64,000 nt of DNA from Maricaulis salignorans (GTDB lineage Bacteria > Pseudomonadota > Alphaproteobacteria > Caulobacterales > Maricaulaceae), in the NCBI RefSeq assembly GCF_900103475.1, contig NZ_FNHG01000001.1:1-64000 (forward strand), given 5' to 3'. Shown in pieces: positions 53,378 through 62,639 of the stretch; positions within the stretch are counted from its first letter, which is position 1; each line of letters begins with the position of its first letter. Below the pieces are notes generated by a model. It searched no databases. It was not told the origin of the DNA and saw nothing but the letters and a program-made list of their open reading frames with translations. A program made the translations under genes and the position numbers.

Positions 53378-56300
53378 CTAGAAGGGCAGGCTATAGGTCA
53401 GCGAGGTGATTTCGTTTTCCACGAAACCCCGATCAATCTGACGCTCATGACTGACCGTCAGCGTGCCGCCGAAGCTCAGATCGGCCGAGACACTGCCCGC
53501 CACTTCCCACCAATTGGTGTTCAGGTTGACATCGCTTGGCGCGCTGAAGGCGACCCGCCGGGCGTCATGGAAGTTCGCCGAATAGGTCTCGGCACCATCA
53601 CCATATTGCTCCGCAGCGCCCATATAGATGCTGGCGGAGATATTCGTCCCCAGATCCAGTCCGAAGGCCGAGCCGATCCGGGCAATGGTATTGCTGCCGG
53701 AGCGGGCATTGATGTCCAGGCTACCAATCGCCGAGTAGCTGGTGGTTGCCTGGTAGTTCACCTTGTTGGTCGTCACGCTGGCCATGGGTGTGACCCGCAG
53801 GCCGTCAGCGCTGGAGTAGAGGTCGTAGCGGATGGCCGCGTCGACCGACGATTCGTCGGCGGTCGTGCGGGTCTGCGCCGGAACCAGTGAACCGCCCAGA
53901 TTGATGGTGCGGATGGAATCGCTCTCATGGCCGGTGAAGCTCACCGCCAGGCTGGCCGAGATCCGGCCGCCCGAATAGGAGGCGAAGGCCGTGAATTGTT
54001 CCGATTCCGCGCTGACATTGGTGTGACCCAGCGCCGTGCCCGCAGTGTTGTCAGAGCTGGCAAAGCCGGCTGCGACGCCGATGCGGATGGAGTCGGACAG
54101 CGGAACGTCGAGACCGACCAGCGAATAATCGCCCTCGATCACGCTATCGGGGCTACCCGCAACAGTCTGAGCGGTTGCATCGATCATCCCGACAGCGCCG
54201 AACACACGCCGGGTTGAGCTGTCATCGCTACCACCAGCGGCAGAGTTCGACTTGACGGTCGCACGGGCCAGCAGGCCGAGATCGCTCATGCCAGCCATGC
54301 CATTGGCCTGTTTGGCGTCGGCGAGGATGTCATTGCCGCCACCGCCATACAGGGCCAGCGTTCCGATCTGCTCGCGCAGGGTGCGACCGAGTGCATCGGA
54401 ATGCGACCGGACGGAGCGATCGAACATGACGCTTTCATACGGTGAGAGCGTGTCGAGTGCGACCGTCAGATCGGCACCTTCCAGCAGATCCAGTGCGCCA
54501 TAGATGTCCGCCAAATCGGAATAGGATCCGGCACGGCCGCCATCGAGGGCTTCGCCCAGGCCAACCTGGAAATTGTTGGTGAAGGTGGCCTGTGAATTGA
54601 AGTCTGCGGCTTCAAGCCGGACATTCGCCGTGGTGGCGGTGTAGTAGAGAACCGGCGTCAGCACGCCTGGCAGATCATTGACCGAGCCGAATGTCCCGGC
54701 AACCGTACCCGCGGTGAGGAATGTATAATCATCACCAAAGCGCGGCAGATAGCCGGCTGTCGGGCTGAGCAGAACCGTACCGCCAAGCGATGCGGCACCG
54801 GTGACAATCAGGCGGTCGGAGATGCCATCACCGAACTCGATGGCCAGCCCGCTTGCCGAGGCAAGTACGAGGCTGCCATTGAGGGTCATGTCCCCGATGG
54901 TGCCCAGATCGCCCGGGCCGATCAGGCCCATGATATTGGTCAGGTAAGGCGTGTTGATCGTGCCCGAACCGGTCAGCAGGCCGGACATCAGCAGATAATC
55001 GCCGAAGGTCGACAGCGTGCCGTCGACATTGACGCTACCCGCCTGGTGCATGATTTCAACGAGGCTGGTGAGATCACCGGTCGCGCCGATATCGAGGCCG
55101 GCAGAGGCGCCGCTAATGGTCAGATAGTCGATTTCAACCGTGCTGTTGAGCGTGGTCGTGCCGTCAGCAGCCAGGTTGACGTCGAAATAACGGGCATTGA
55201 TGCCCAGCGCGATATCGGGATCGATATTGTCAGGCACGAAACCGGTTGCGCCGGCGAGACCGTTCTCGAGTGTGGCTGCCGGGAGCGGGTCGGAGGTGAA
55301 TTCACCGGGAACCAGCGCCAGGCTGCCGCTGCCGTCCTGCGGGGCGTCTTCGACCGAGAGGTCAGAGCCTTCAATGGACAGCACGCCGTCGCCGATCGAA
55401 TCGGCGTTGATGCCCTGGACATCGCCGATCATATTGCCGTCCGCCGCACCAGCCGGTGTCGGGTCTTCATAGGGCCCGACCGCGCCGGTCGCCAGATCCT
55501 GGCATTCATGGCCGATGCCGCTGACGCCGCCCGGTGCGAAACAGACCAGGCCCCAGCTCGGGTCGGTGCCGGCAACGCCGACGCCCGGATTGCCCGGCAG
55601 GCCATTTACGACATCGCCATTGGCATCAATGATGCGGAAGGCCGGGTCGATTTCGGTGAGCCAATGATTGCCATCTTCCCAGGCCCCATCGCCGGCGGCC
55701 GCGGTCGCATAGCGTACCGGGCTGTTGGCGACGATCCAGTCCCAGAACAGATAGAGCGGCTGGTAGAAGCTCTCCGTGCCATAGGAGCTGAAGGCTTGTG
55801 GGCCAAAGAAGCGCGAGCCACCGGACAGAACGCCCAGGACCAGGTCTTCATTGACACCGGGATTATTGGCCGCATCAAGGATGAGCGGGCCACCGGAATC
55901 GCCGCCAGCGGTGATGCCTTCATTGGTGGCCGCGTTGCCGTAATACAGGTCGAAGTCGAATGGATTGGTCCGCGTCGGGTCGTCGAAATCCAGACGGTAG
56001 AGATTTTGCGGCAGATCACCGAACGGGTCGCCAAACAGGAAGGTGTTGCGCTCATCGAATGACGCCAGGGCGCCGATAAAGTTCTCGGCAGCCCGGCGGC
56101 GCCAGTCGATGCCGTAGATGGCGCCGGCCGTCGCGGTTCCGCTGCGGCCATAGCCGCTCATGGTGACATGATAGCCCGATCCGGTTTCCGCAGAATAGCT
56201 GGTTGGTGCCGGCAGAGCCGAGAAGAGCAGTGCCCAGGTCGGCACTTCGCTCGCCGGGGTGTCGAGCACGGACAGGGCGACATCACCTTCAAGGAAGCCT

Positions 56301-56746
56301 GCGCCCTCGGGGCGGGCGATCGAGTCCAGATTGTAGATCACCTGGTTGACGTTGAAGACGGCGAGATCCGGATTGGATGCAAAACCGTTATTGATCCAGT
56401 CGATAAAGCCGGGCAGCGCATTGGAGCCGAACGACCAGGCGGCCGGGAGGGTGGTGCCAAAATCGCTGGCAGGGTTCGAGTTGACGCAGTGTGCGGCAAA
56501 AATCACCGTGCGGCGATTGAACAGGGTGCCCGTGCAGACAAAGCCGTCATTGCGAAAGAACATGCCAACGCCGGTGACATCGGTGGCGGTATCGAGAATC
56601 GTGTCGGGCGTTCCTGGATCGGCAGGAACGATGGTTCCCACTTCAGTCTGGGCCATGGCCGTCGGCGCGGCGATAAGCAGTGCGAGCAGCGAGCAGCTGG
56701 CCCCCATCGACTGTCTGAATTTTTTCGTGAAGCGCTCGTGCGACAT
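53378..56746 (-). CDS. Trypsin-like serine protease autotransporter
   Basis: A 1122-residue type V secretion protein. A signal peptide (about 1-32, ending AMA) precedes a trypsin/S1 domain with all three catalytic residues: His86 in FAAHCVN, Asp155 in EGDVALSVLD and Ser284 in AGGDSGGPL. A beta-helix-like passenger follows (about 400-830), with a PATR-like unit near GPGDLGTIGDMTLNGSLVL and DRLIVTGAASLGGTVLL. The last 280 residues or so form the outer-membrane barrel, ending in the expected Phe (TSLTYSLPF). AAGGGGA precedes the ATG at 56746. The substrate is unknown. Confidence 0.92.
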   Translation of the reverse strand: MSHERFTKKFRQSMGASCSLLALLIAAPTAMAQTEVGTIVPADPGTPDTILDTATDVTGVGMFFRNDGFVCTGTLFNRRTVIFAAHCVNSNPASDFGTTLPAAWSFGSNALPGFIDWINNGFASNPDLAVFNVNQVIYNLDSIARPEGAGFLEGDVALSVLDTPASEVPTWALLFSALPAPTSYSAETGSGYHVTMSGYGRSGTATAGAIYGIDWRRRAAENFIGALASFDERNTFLFGDPFGDLPQNLYRLDFDDPTRTNPFDFDLYYGNAATNEGITAGGDSGGPLILDAANNPGVNEDLVLGVLSGGSRFFGPQAFSSYGTESFYQPLYLFWDWIVANSPVRYATAAAGDGAWEDGNHWLTEIDPAFRIIDANGDVVNGLPGNPGVGVAGTDPSWGLVCFAPGGVSGIGHECQDLATGAVGPYEDPTPAGAADGNMIGDVQGINADSIGDGVLSIEGSDLSVEDAPQDGSGSLALVPGEFTSDPLPAATLENGLAGATGFVPDNIDPDIALGINARYFDVNLAADGTTTLNSTVEIDYLTISGASAGLDIGATGDLTSLVEIMHQAGSVNVDGTLSTFGDYLLMSGLLTGSGTINTPYLTNIMGLIGPGDLGTIGDMTLNGSLVLASASGLAIEFGDGISDRLIVTGAASLGGTVLLSPTAGYLPRFGDDYTFLTAGTVAGTFGSVNDLPGVLTPVLYYTATTANVRLEAADFNSQATFTNNFQVGLGEALDGGRAGSYSDLADIYGALDLLEGADLTVALDTLSPYESVMFDRSVRSHSDALGRTLREQIGTLALYGGGGNDILADAKQANGMAGMSDLGLLARATVKSNSAAGGSDDSSTRRVFGAVGMIDATAQTVAGSPDSVIEGDYSLVGLDVPLSDSIRIGVAAGFASSDNTAGTALGHTNVSAESEQFTAFASYSGGRISASLAVSFTGHESDSIRTINLGGSLVPAQTRTTADESSVDAAIRYDLYSSADGLRVTPMASVTTNKVNYQATTSYSAIGSLDINARSGSNTIARIGSAFGLDLGTNISASIYMGAAEQYGDGAETYSANFHDARRVAFSAPSDVNLNTNWWEVAGSVSADLSFGGTLTVSHERQIDRGFVENEITSLTYSLPF

Positions 56747-56979
56747 GGAATTTCCCCTTGGCCATTCGGCTGCTGCGATCATCCGGCAATCCCTGTGATT
56801 GCAGAAAGGCAGCGTTCATATTTTAGTACCGGACAGGGGAAAGGCCGGTCAAGGATTCTCTTGCCCTACAGCATGATTAGCGGGTGGGTGTGCATTTGAA
56901 ACCACGCGCGATTTTCAACGTCTGGTCGAATGCCGGCGGCTGGCTGCGCCTGCGCGCCAGACTGGTCCCGGCGGGCCGC

Positions 56980-57339
56980 TCAGTCGCGCGCGGCCTGCAG
57001 GGCGTCATTGATCGCCTGGGCGATGGGCACGTTGAAAGCCCCGCCGAGCGCTTCTGCCCACTGGTAATAGCCTTCATCGAAGGCTGCAGCCGTCTCGGCC
57101 TTCTCATCGAGCAAGGTCAGGGCGGAGGCGGCAAAAGCGTCCCGCGTGAAGGGAATGTGTCCGAAGACGAGCAATTCCGGGCCCTCGCCCATATCCACCG
57201 TCGCGGCATTGAAGATCGTGCAGTGAAAGACGATCTGGCCATCAAGCTCGGCCGCAGCCTCGATCCGGCCGATCACCGCGCGGGCATCCGGCTCGCTGCT
57301 GTCGCGTATGCTCCAGGCCTGACCAACTTTGAACTGCAT
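56980..57339 (-). CDS. Small soluble protein, unknown
   Basis: A 119-residue product beginning MQFKVGQAWSIRD and rich in beta strands (AVIGRIEAAAELDGQIVFHC, GPELLVFGHIPFTRDAF), with a helical C-terminus. No membrane segment and no known family. GGAGCG precedes the ATG at 57339; ATG 57351 is also possible. It stands alone between the autotransporter and mmsA. Confidence 0.58.
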   Translation of the reverse strand: MQFKVGQAWSIRDSSEPDARAVIGRIEAAAELDGQIVFHCTIFNAATVDMGEGPELLVFGHIPFTRDAFAASALTLLDEKAETAAAFDEGYYQWAEALGGAFNVPIAQAINDALQAARD

Positions 57340-57465
57340 CGCGCGCTCCATCACTTAGACGGAATGTGCGTAAGCGCGATCGCGGTTTCTGCCAACTCAC
57401 GAGGGCCGCGACCGAAGGTCACGTCGCGCTGCATCTCATCGCCTCGACACGGCCCGGTCACCGGT

Positions 57466-57480
57466 TTAAGTCAGCCTTAA
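57466..57480 (+). promoter_or_regulatory. Perfect CtrA-type box upstream of mmsA
   Basis: TTAA-GTCAGCC-TTAA matches the TTAA-N7-TTAA consensus of the CtrA cell-cycle regulator exactly, 54 nt before the mmsA start. CtrA control of mmsA is inference. Confidence 0.5.
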
Positions 57481-57533
57481 TGGCATGGCGCGACCTCCGC
57501 AGCCATCATCAAGCTTAATCGGGAGCGAGTCAC

Positions 57534-59033
57534 ATGACGCGTGAAATCCAACACTTCATTGACGGCAAGGCCTTCAAGGGGAAATCCGGACAGTTCGGCG
57601 ATATTTTCAATCCCAATACCGGCGAAGTTCAGGCCCGCGTCCAGTTCGCGACCCGCGATGAAGTGGCCGATGCCGTGGCCGGTGCCAAGAAGGGCCAGGC
57701 GATCTGGGCCGCGATGAACCCGCAGCGCCGCGCCCGCGTGCTGATGAAATACAAGATGATGGTCGAGGACCAGATGGAGGAGCTTGCCCATCTTCTCTCC
57801 TCCGAGCATGGCAAGGTCATCGCCGACGCCAAGGGCGATCTGATCCGCGGTCTGGAAGTGATCGAATTTGCCTGTGGCGTGCCGCACCTGATGAAGGGCG
57901 AGTATACCGAGAGCGCCGGCCCCGGCATTGACGTCTATTCCATGCGCCAGCCGCTCGGCGTTGTCGCCGGCATCACCCCGTTCAATTTTCCCGCGATGAT
58001 CCCGATGTGGTTCATGGGCATGGCGCTGTCGACCGGCAATGCGATGATCCTGAAGCCGTCAGAGAAGGATCCATCCGTGCCGGTCCGCCTGGCCGAAATC
58101 ATGATCGAAGCCGGTCTCCCGGAGGGTGTGCTGCAGGTTGTGCATGGCGACAAGACCGCCGTTGATGCCCTGATCGAGCATGACGATATCAAGGCCGTCA
58201 GCTTCGTCGGCTCCTCCAATATCGCCCATTACATCGCCCAGGGCTGTACCAAACATGCCAAGCGCTTCCAGGCGATGGGCGGGGCGAAGAACCACGGCAT
58301 CATCATGCCCGACGCCGATATGGACCAGGTCGTCAACGACTTCCTTGGTGCCGCCTATGGTTCGGCCGGCGAGCGCTGCATGGCGTTGCCTGTCGCCGTA
58401 CCGGTTGGCAAGAAGACCGCCGATGAATTCGTCGCGCGCATCAAGGCGGAAGCCGTCAATCTGCGCATCGGCGTCTCCACCGACGACACCGCCCATTACG
58501 GCCCGGTTGTTTCGGCGGCACATCGCAAGACGATCGAGAATTACATCCAGATGGGGATTGATGAGGGTGCCGAGCTCCTGCTCGACGGCCGCGGTTTCCA
58601 GTTGCAGGGGCATGAGAAGGGCTTCTTCATCGGCCCGACCCTGTTCGACCATGTCAAACCGGGCATGCAATCCTATGAGGAAGAGATCTTTGGCCCCGTG
58701 CTGCAGGTCGTGCGCGCCGATACCCTGGAAGAGGCGGCGGCCCTGCCCAGTAATCACCAGTATGGCAATGGTGTCGCCATCTTCACCCGTAATGGTCTGG
58801 CCGCCCGCGAATTTGCCGCCAAGGTCAATGTCGGCATGGTCGGCATCAATGTGCCGATCCCGGTCCCCGTCGCCTATCATTCCTTCGGCGGCTGGAAGCG
58901 TTCCGCCTTCACCGACACCAATCAGTACGGCACGGACGGCATCCGCTTCTTCACCAAGATCAAGACGGTGACCCAGCGCTGGCCGACCGGCGATATCGGC
59001 GACCAGGCCTTCGTCATCCCGACGATGAACTAG
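57534..59033 (+). CDS. mmsA: Methylmalonate-semialdehyde dehydrogenase (acylating)
   Basis: A CoA-acylating aldehyde dehydrogenase that turns methylmalonate semialdehyde into propionyl-CoA in valine and inositol breakdown. The 499 residues have the cofactor Asn151 in TPFNFP, the KPSEKDPSVP motif, AKNHGIIMPDAD and the nucleophile Cys282 in GERCMALPVAV; that context is the MmsA signature. No mmsB or regulator is adjacent. A CtrA-type box lies upstream. Confidence 0.95.
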   Translation: MTREIQHFIDGKAFKGKSGQFGDIFNPNTGEVQARVQFATRDEVADAVAGAKKGQAIWAAMNPQRRARVLMKYKMMVEDQMEELAHLLSSEHGKVIADAKGDLIRGLEVIEFACGVPHLMKGEYTESAGPGIDVYSMRQPLGVVAGITPFNFPAMIPMWFMGMALSTGNAMILKPSEKDPSVPVRLAEIMIEAGLPEGVLQVVHGDKTAVDALIEHDDIKAVSFVGSSNIAHYIAQGCTKHAKRFQAMGGAKNHGIIMPDADMDQVVNDFLGAAYGSAGERCMALPVAVPVGKKTADEFVARIKAEAVNLRIGVSTDDTAHYGPVVSAAHRKTIENYIQMGIDEGAELLLDGRGFQLQGHEKGFFIGPTLFDHVKPGMQSYEEEIFGPVLQVVRADTLEEAAALPSNHQYGNGVAIFTRNGLAAREFAAKVNVGMVGINVPIPVPVAYHSFGGWKRSAFTDTNQYGTDGIRFFTKIKTVTQRWPTGDIGDQAFVIPTMN

Positions 59034-59061
59034 TCACGGATTGTCTGGATTGAATTGTGTT

Positions 59062-59094
59062 GGCTTCTGCCGGCCCGTGTGGCGGGCAGGAGCC
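59062..59094. terminator. Hairpin between mmsA and the convergent small gene
   Basis: GGCTTCTGCCGGCC (59062-59075) pairs with GGCGGGCAGGAGCC (59081-59094) over 14 positions, with one mismatch and one G-U pair, around a 5-nt loop. It sits 28 nt after the mmsA stop. No T run. Confidence 0.45.
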
Positions 59095-59105
59095 AGCGCC
59101 GCAGG

Positions 59106-59498
59106 TCAGGCCGGTGCGGCCCTGCAGCTTGTTTCATCGCGGAGCCAGGCCGTTGCCGTGCCGACATCCTCGAACACCCGGGATCGGGTGGGGACGTCTT
59201 CAATCCCGGTCGTAACCTGGCTTAAATAGGCCTCATCCCAGCAGATTGGCCGCACATAGGCGATCAGGGCACCGGAATCGATGGCCTGAATGAAGCCGGA
59301 AATGATCTCGCGCGACAATGATGGCGAATTCTGTTTCTGGATCTGGCTTGAATCGAAAAGAATGGCGGACACGGCGTGTTGTTTTAGCAGCTCCCGGACC
59401 CGTTCCGCGCCCCAGCCAGCCTCGCGCCGCAGCAATGCGCCGCTGCTCTCGATCAGGATCAGGCATTCGCTTTCATTGAGGCTGACTTTTATCGGCAT
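59106..59498 (-). CDS. STAS/SpoIIAA-like small protein
   Basis: A 130-residue alpha/beta protein. The strand SECLILIESSG, the helix GAERVRELLKQH, the strand SAILFDSSQ and the end SRVFEDVGTATAWL match the SpoIIAA-like/STAS pattern and are a distant match to the pair at 13045-14559. No phosphoserine loop is obvious. The start is uncertain: ATG 59498, or ATG 59519 seven codons earlier. Confidence 0.6.
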   Translation of the reverse strand: MPIKVSLNESECLILIESSGALLRREAGWGAERVRELLKQHAVSAILFDSSQIQKQNSPSLSREIISGFIQAIDSGALIAYVRPICWDEAYLSQVTTGIEDVPTRSRVFEDVGTATAWLRDETSCRAAPA

Positions 59499-59502
59499 AC
59501 GC

Positions 59503-59511
59503 TTATCCACA
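59503..59511 (+). promoter_or_regulatory. Perfect DnaA box
   Basis: TTATCCACA is the exact DnaA consensus, at the start of the SpoIIAA-like gene. A single copy may be chance, or it may link the gene to replication control. Confidence 0.25.
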
Positions 59512-59750
59512 CACAGCATGTTTTTATTGGTTGATTTCAAGCTTAGGTCCCGCCCCCCGGGGAGGCCAGTATTTCTTGATGATTCTGGTCTACCTGTCGT
59601 GGGATCCGGGGGCATTGCACCTGGGTTATTCTGGCACAGGATCGCGGCCATCCGGCCGGCTCCGGGCTATGCTTGCCTTGAGGATCCAGCCCGGCGAGGA
59701 TAATGGTGATGACAACCGGCCCATGCGGGCGAATTCAGTCTGAGGTCCAC

Positions 59751-60890
59751 ATGCCGTCATTCGATTTTCGCACCGTGCCACATATTCATGTCGGTGCCGG
59801 TTCCGCAGCGCGCCTGGCCCGGCTCGCGGCCCCGCTGATCGGCGACCGCCGCCGCATATTTCTCGTCACCGATCCCGGCGTTCGCGCCGCCGGCCTGACC
59901 GACGCCGCGGTGGCCGCGCTCGAAGCGGCCGGTCTTTCGGTTTCAATTTTCGACCAGGTCGTCGCCGATCCACCCGAGGCTGTCGTGCTGGCGGCCGAGG
60001 ATGCCGCGCGGGCTTTCGGCGCGGAACTCATCATCGGCTTCGGGGGTGGCAGTTCGATGGACTGCGCCAAGCTTGTGGCAATGTTATGCGGGTCCAGCCA
60101 GAGCCTTGCAGCCATGTATGGCGTGAATAACGCGACGGGTCCGCGACTGCCGCTGATTCTCATACCCACAACGGCCGGAACCGGTTCGGAAGTGACCCCG
60201 ATCTCGGTCGTGACGGTCGGGGAGAGTTCGAAGATGGGCGTCAATTCACCTGCCCTGTATGGCGATCTCGCCGTGCTGGACGCCGAACTCACCTATGGCT
60301 TGCCGCGCGCCACCACGGCGGCGACCGGAATCGACGCCATGGTTCACGCGATCGAGGCCTATACGACCCGCCTGCAGAAAAATCCCGTCTCCGACGCCCT
60401 CGCCCTGGCCGGTCTGAAGAAGCTCCACGGCGCCATTGAGCGCGCCTGCACCGATGGCCGCGACACCGAAGCGCGCGAGGATATGTTGCTCGGAGCCTTG
60501 CTGGCCGGGCAGGCCTTTGCCAATGCGCCGGTCGGCGCGGTACACGCGCTGGCCTATCCGCTCGGCGGCGTGTTCCACGTCCCGCACGGCCTGTCCAACT
60601 CCTTGATGTTGCCCCCGGTCCTGCGCTTCAACGCGCCCGCCGCAGAGCCATTCTATGGCGAGCTCGCCAGCCATCTGGGCCTGCACGCCTCGACCCAGGG
60701 TCTGGTCGAGGAGATGGAAAGGATCGCCGCGTCGGTGGGGATAGAAACACGGCTGTCGCAGGTCGGTGTCAGCCATAATGATCTGCCGCGCCTGGCCGAA
60801 GAGGCGATGCTGGTGACCCGGCTCCTGGTCAATAATCCCCGCGAAATGACGCTCGATGACGCGCACGCCTGTTACGAGGCCGTCCTGTGA
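59751..60890 (+). CDS. Iron-containing alcohol dehydrogenase
   Basis: A group III alcohol dehydrogenase of 379 residues. GFGGGSSMDCAK is the NAD-binding loop, and PTTAGTGSEVT follows. Iron ligands are in DAMVHAIEAY and in HALAYPLGGVFHVPHG. Substrate could be lactaldehyde, butanol or a similar alcohol. GAGGT precedes the ATG at 59751. Its stop overlaps the thioesterase start by GTGA. Confidence 0.9.
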   Translation: MPSFDFRTVPHIHVGAGSAARLARLAAPLIGDRRRIFLVTDPGVRAAGLTDAAVAALEAAGLSVSIFDQVVADPPEAVVLAAEDAARAFGAELIIGFGGGSSMDCAKLVAMLCGSSQSLAAMYGVNNATGPRLPLILIPTTAGTGSEVTPISVVTVGESSKMGVNSPALYGDLAVLDAELTYGLPRATTAATGIDAMVHAIEAYTTRLQKNPVSDALALAGLKKLHGAIERACTDGRDTEAREDMLLGALLAGQAFANAPVGAVHALAYPLGGVFHVPHGLSNSLMLPPVLRFNAPAAEPFYGELASHLGLHASTQGLVEEMERIAASVGIETRLSQVGVSHNDLPRLAEEAMLVTRLLVNNPREMTLDDAHACYEAVL

Positions 60891-61315
60891 CCGAGGCGCG
60901 GCCACGCGCCGCCTATCGCCGCTGGAGGGATCTGCCAACCCGTTGGGCCGACAATGATATTTACGGCCACATCAATAATGCCGCCTATTACGGTTTCTTC
61001 GATACGATCGTAAACTGCTTCCTGATCGAGGAGGCCGGACTGGACATCCACAACGGTGATGTCATCGGTCTGGTGGTCGAGACGGGCTGTAATTATTTCG
61101 CACCACTGGCCTATCCCGACCGGGTCGAAGGCGGCCTGCGCATCGCGAAAATAGGCCGGTCTTCCGTACGTTACGAGATCGCCCTGTTCAAACCCGGTGA
61201 GCCCGAAGCTGCCGCCCAGGGCCATTTCGTCCACGTTTATGTGGACCGCGAAACCCGCCGCCCCATGCCCCTGCCCGACGCCATGCGCACAGCCCTGGAG
61301 GCGGTGCATGCGTGA
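60887..61315 (+). CDS. 4HBT-type acyl-CoA thioesterase
   Basis: A hotdog-fold thioesterase of 142 residues. RWADNDIYGHINNAAYYGFFD carries the family's catalytic Asp and the HINN turn. It starts with GTG, overlapping the alcohol dehydrogenase stop (GTGA), so the two act in one operon. It would hydrolyse an acyl- or aryl-CoA; the substrate is not evident. Confidence 0.88.
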   Translation: MTEARPRAAYRRWRDLPTRWADNDIYGHINNAAYYGFFDTIVNCFLIEEAGLDIHNGDVIGLVVETGCNYFAPLAYPDRVEGGLRIAKIGRSSVRYEIALFKPGEPEAAAQGHFVHVYVDRETRRPMPLPDAMRTALEAVHA

Positions 61316-61406
61316 GGTGGAAAAACCGGTCTGGCTGGTCATTGCCGGCATCGTGACGGTGGTGTCTCTCGCCGCGGCGGTGATCCGGCTGTGGCCAGCT
61401 GGATAG
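61308..61406 (+). CDS. 32-residue single-helix membrane microprotein
   Basis: The frame starting at ATG 61308 encodes 32 residues: a charged start (MREVEKP), one hydrophobic helix (WLVIAGIVTVVSLAAAVI) and a short basic end. GGAGG lies 8 nt upstream, inside the thioesterase gene, whose end it overlaps by 8 nt in another frame. The strong site and coherent helix support a real gene; no family is known. Confidence 0.55.
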   Translation: MREVEKPVWLVIAGIVTVVSLAAAVIRLWPAG

Positions 61407-61466
61407 CCGGGCCGACGGCCTTCCCCCATTGACGCCATCGCAACCCCTCGCCATTAGGCTTGTCCC

Positions 61467-62612
61467 ATGGCGACGCCGATTTCATTGTGGCAAGAGCGGG
61501 TTGGCTCCGGGGTGCTGTCGGCGGATGCGGACCAGGAGCGGGCCGCGCGCTTGCTGACGGCGCTGTCGCAGCGTCTGCAGGGCTGGACGCCCGGCGCAAA
61601 AACACTGTTCGGTAAAACCAAACCGGCGCCACGCGGCCTCTATCTCTGGGGCGGCGTCGGGCGCGGTAAATCCATGCTGATGGATATTTTCGTCGATACC
61701 GCACCGGTCGAGACCAGGCGACGGGCGCATTTTCATGAATTCATGCAGGATGTGCATGCTCGCATCGGCGCGTGGCGCGGCCTAAGCGACAGCGAACGCA
61801 AACGCCGACCCGAATATGTCCGGGGCACCGGCGATGATCCGATTCCGCCAGTCGCGCGCGCCCTTGCCCAGCAGGCGCGTCTGCTGGCCTTTGATGAATT
61901 CCAGGTCAGCGATATTGCCGATGCGATGATCCTCGGACGTCTGTTTGACCGCTTGTTTGAAGAGGGTGTCGTGGTCGTCGCGACCTCCAATCGCCATCCC
62001 GACGACCTCTATCTCGACGGTATCAATCGCCAGCTTTTCCTGCCCTTCATCGAGGAGCTGAAATCGCGTCTCGACCTGGTCGAACTCAATGGCGGCGTAG
62101 ATCACCGTCTGCGGCAGCTCGAGGCGGCACCGGTCTATTATGCCCCGCTGGGGCCCGACGCCGCAGCGGCGATGGATGCGGCCTGGGCGCGGCTGACCCA
62201 GGGCGCGACGCCGCAACACTGCGTGCTTGAGGTTTCCGGGCGCCAGTTGTGCGTCGAGCGCGAGGTCGCGGGCGTCGCCCGCTTCAGCTTTGAGGAATTA
62301 TGCGCACGGCCACTTGGTGCCGCTGACTATCTCGCCATCGCGGCACGGTTTCACACCGTTCTGCTCGATGATGTGCCCGAGCTGCAGCGCGACAAGCGCA
62401 ATGAGGCCAAGCGGTTCGTGACGTTGATTGATGCCCTCTATGAGGCGAAGACCAAGCTGGTGATGAGCGCCGATGCCGAGCCCGTCGATCTCTATCCGCA
62501 GGGCGATGGCGCGTTTGAATTCGAACGCACCGCCTCGCGCCTGATCGAGATGCGCAGCCATGATTATCTTGCCGCACAATGGCAGGTCCGCGATCCCGGG
62601 CCGGCCAGCTGA
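61467..62612 (+). CDS. zapE: Cell division ATPase ZapE (AFG1 family)
   Basis: A 381-residue AFG1-like ATPase, associated with the FtsZ ring in bacteria and with mitochondrial proteostasis in eukaryotes. Walker A is GGVGRGKS (62-69), Walker B is LLAFDEFQVSD, and FHEFMQDVHARI and ATSNRHPDDLY are family blocks. It is upstream of the O-methyltransferase and near mdh, a common alphaproteobacterial order. Confidence 0.95.
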   Translation: MATPISLWQERVGSGVLSADADQERAARLLTALSQRLQGWTPGAKTLFGKTKPAPRGLYLWGGVGRGKSMLMDIFVDTAPVETRRRAHFHEFMQDVHARIGAWRGLSDSERKRRPEYVRGTGDDPIPPVARALAQQARLLAFDEFQVSDIADAMILGRLFDRLFEEGVVVVATSNRHPDDLYLDGINRQLFLPFIEELKSRLDLVELNGGVDHRLRQLEAAPVYYAPLGPDAAAAMDAAWARLTQGATPQHCVLEVSGRQLCVEREVAGVARFSFEELCARPLGAADYLAIAARFHTVLLDDVPELQRDKRNEAKRFVTLIDALYEAKTKLVMSADAEPVDLYPQGDGAFEFERTASRLIEMRSHDYLAAQWQVRDPGPAS

Positions 62613-62639
62613 TCGGCCTTTCCTTGATGGAGAACGCCC

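Noticed and set aside
56786-56802. GCAATC-CCTGT-GATTGC dyad before the autotransporter
   Set aside because: Only six-base arms with no second copy or promoter context; too weak to call an operator.
59531-59743. 70-codon plus-strand frame before the alcohol dehydrogenase
   Set aside because: No ribosome-binding site, no family and low-complexity composition; the 252-nt gap is better read as a control region.
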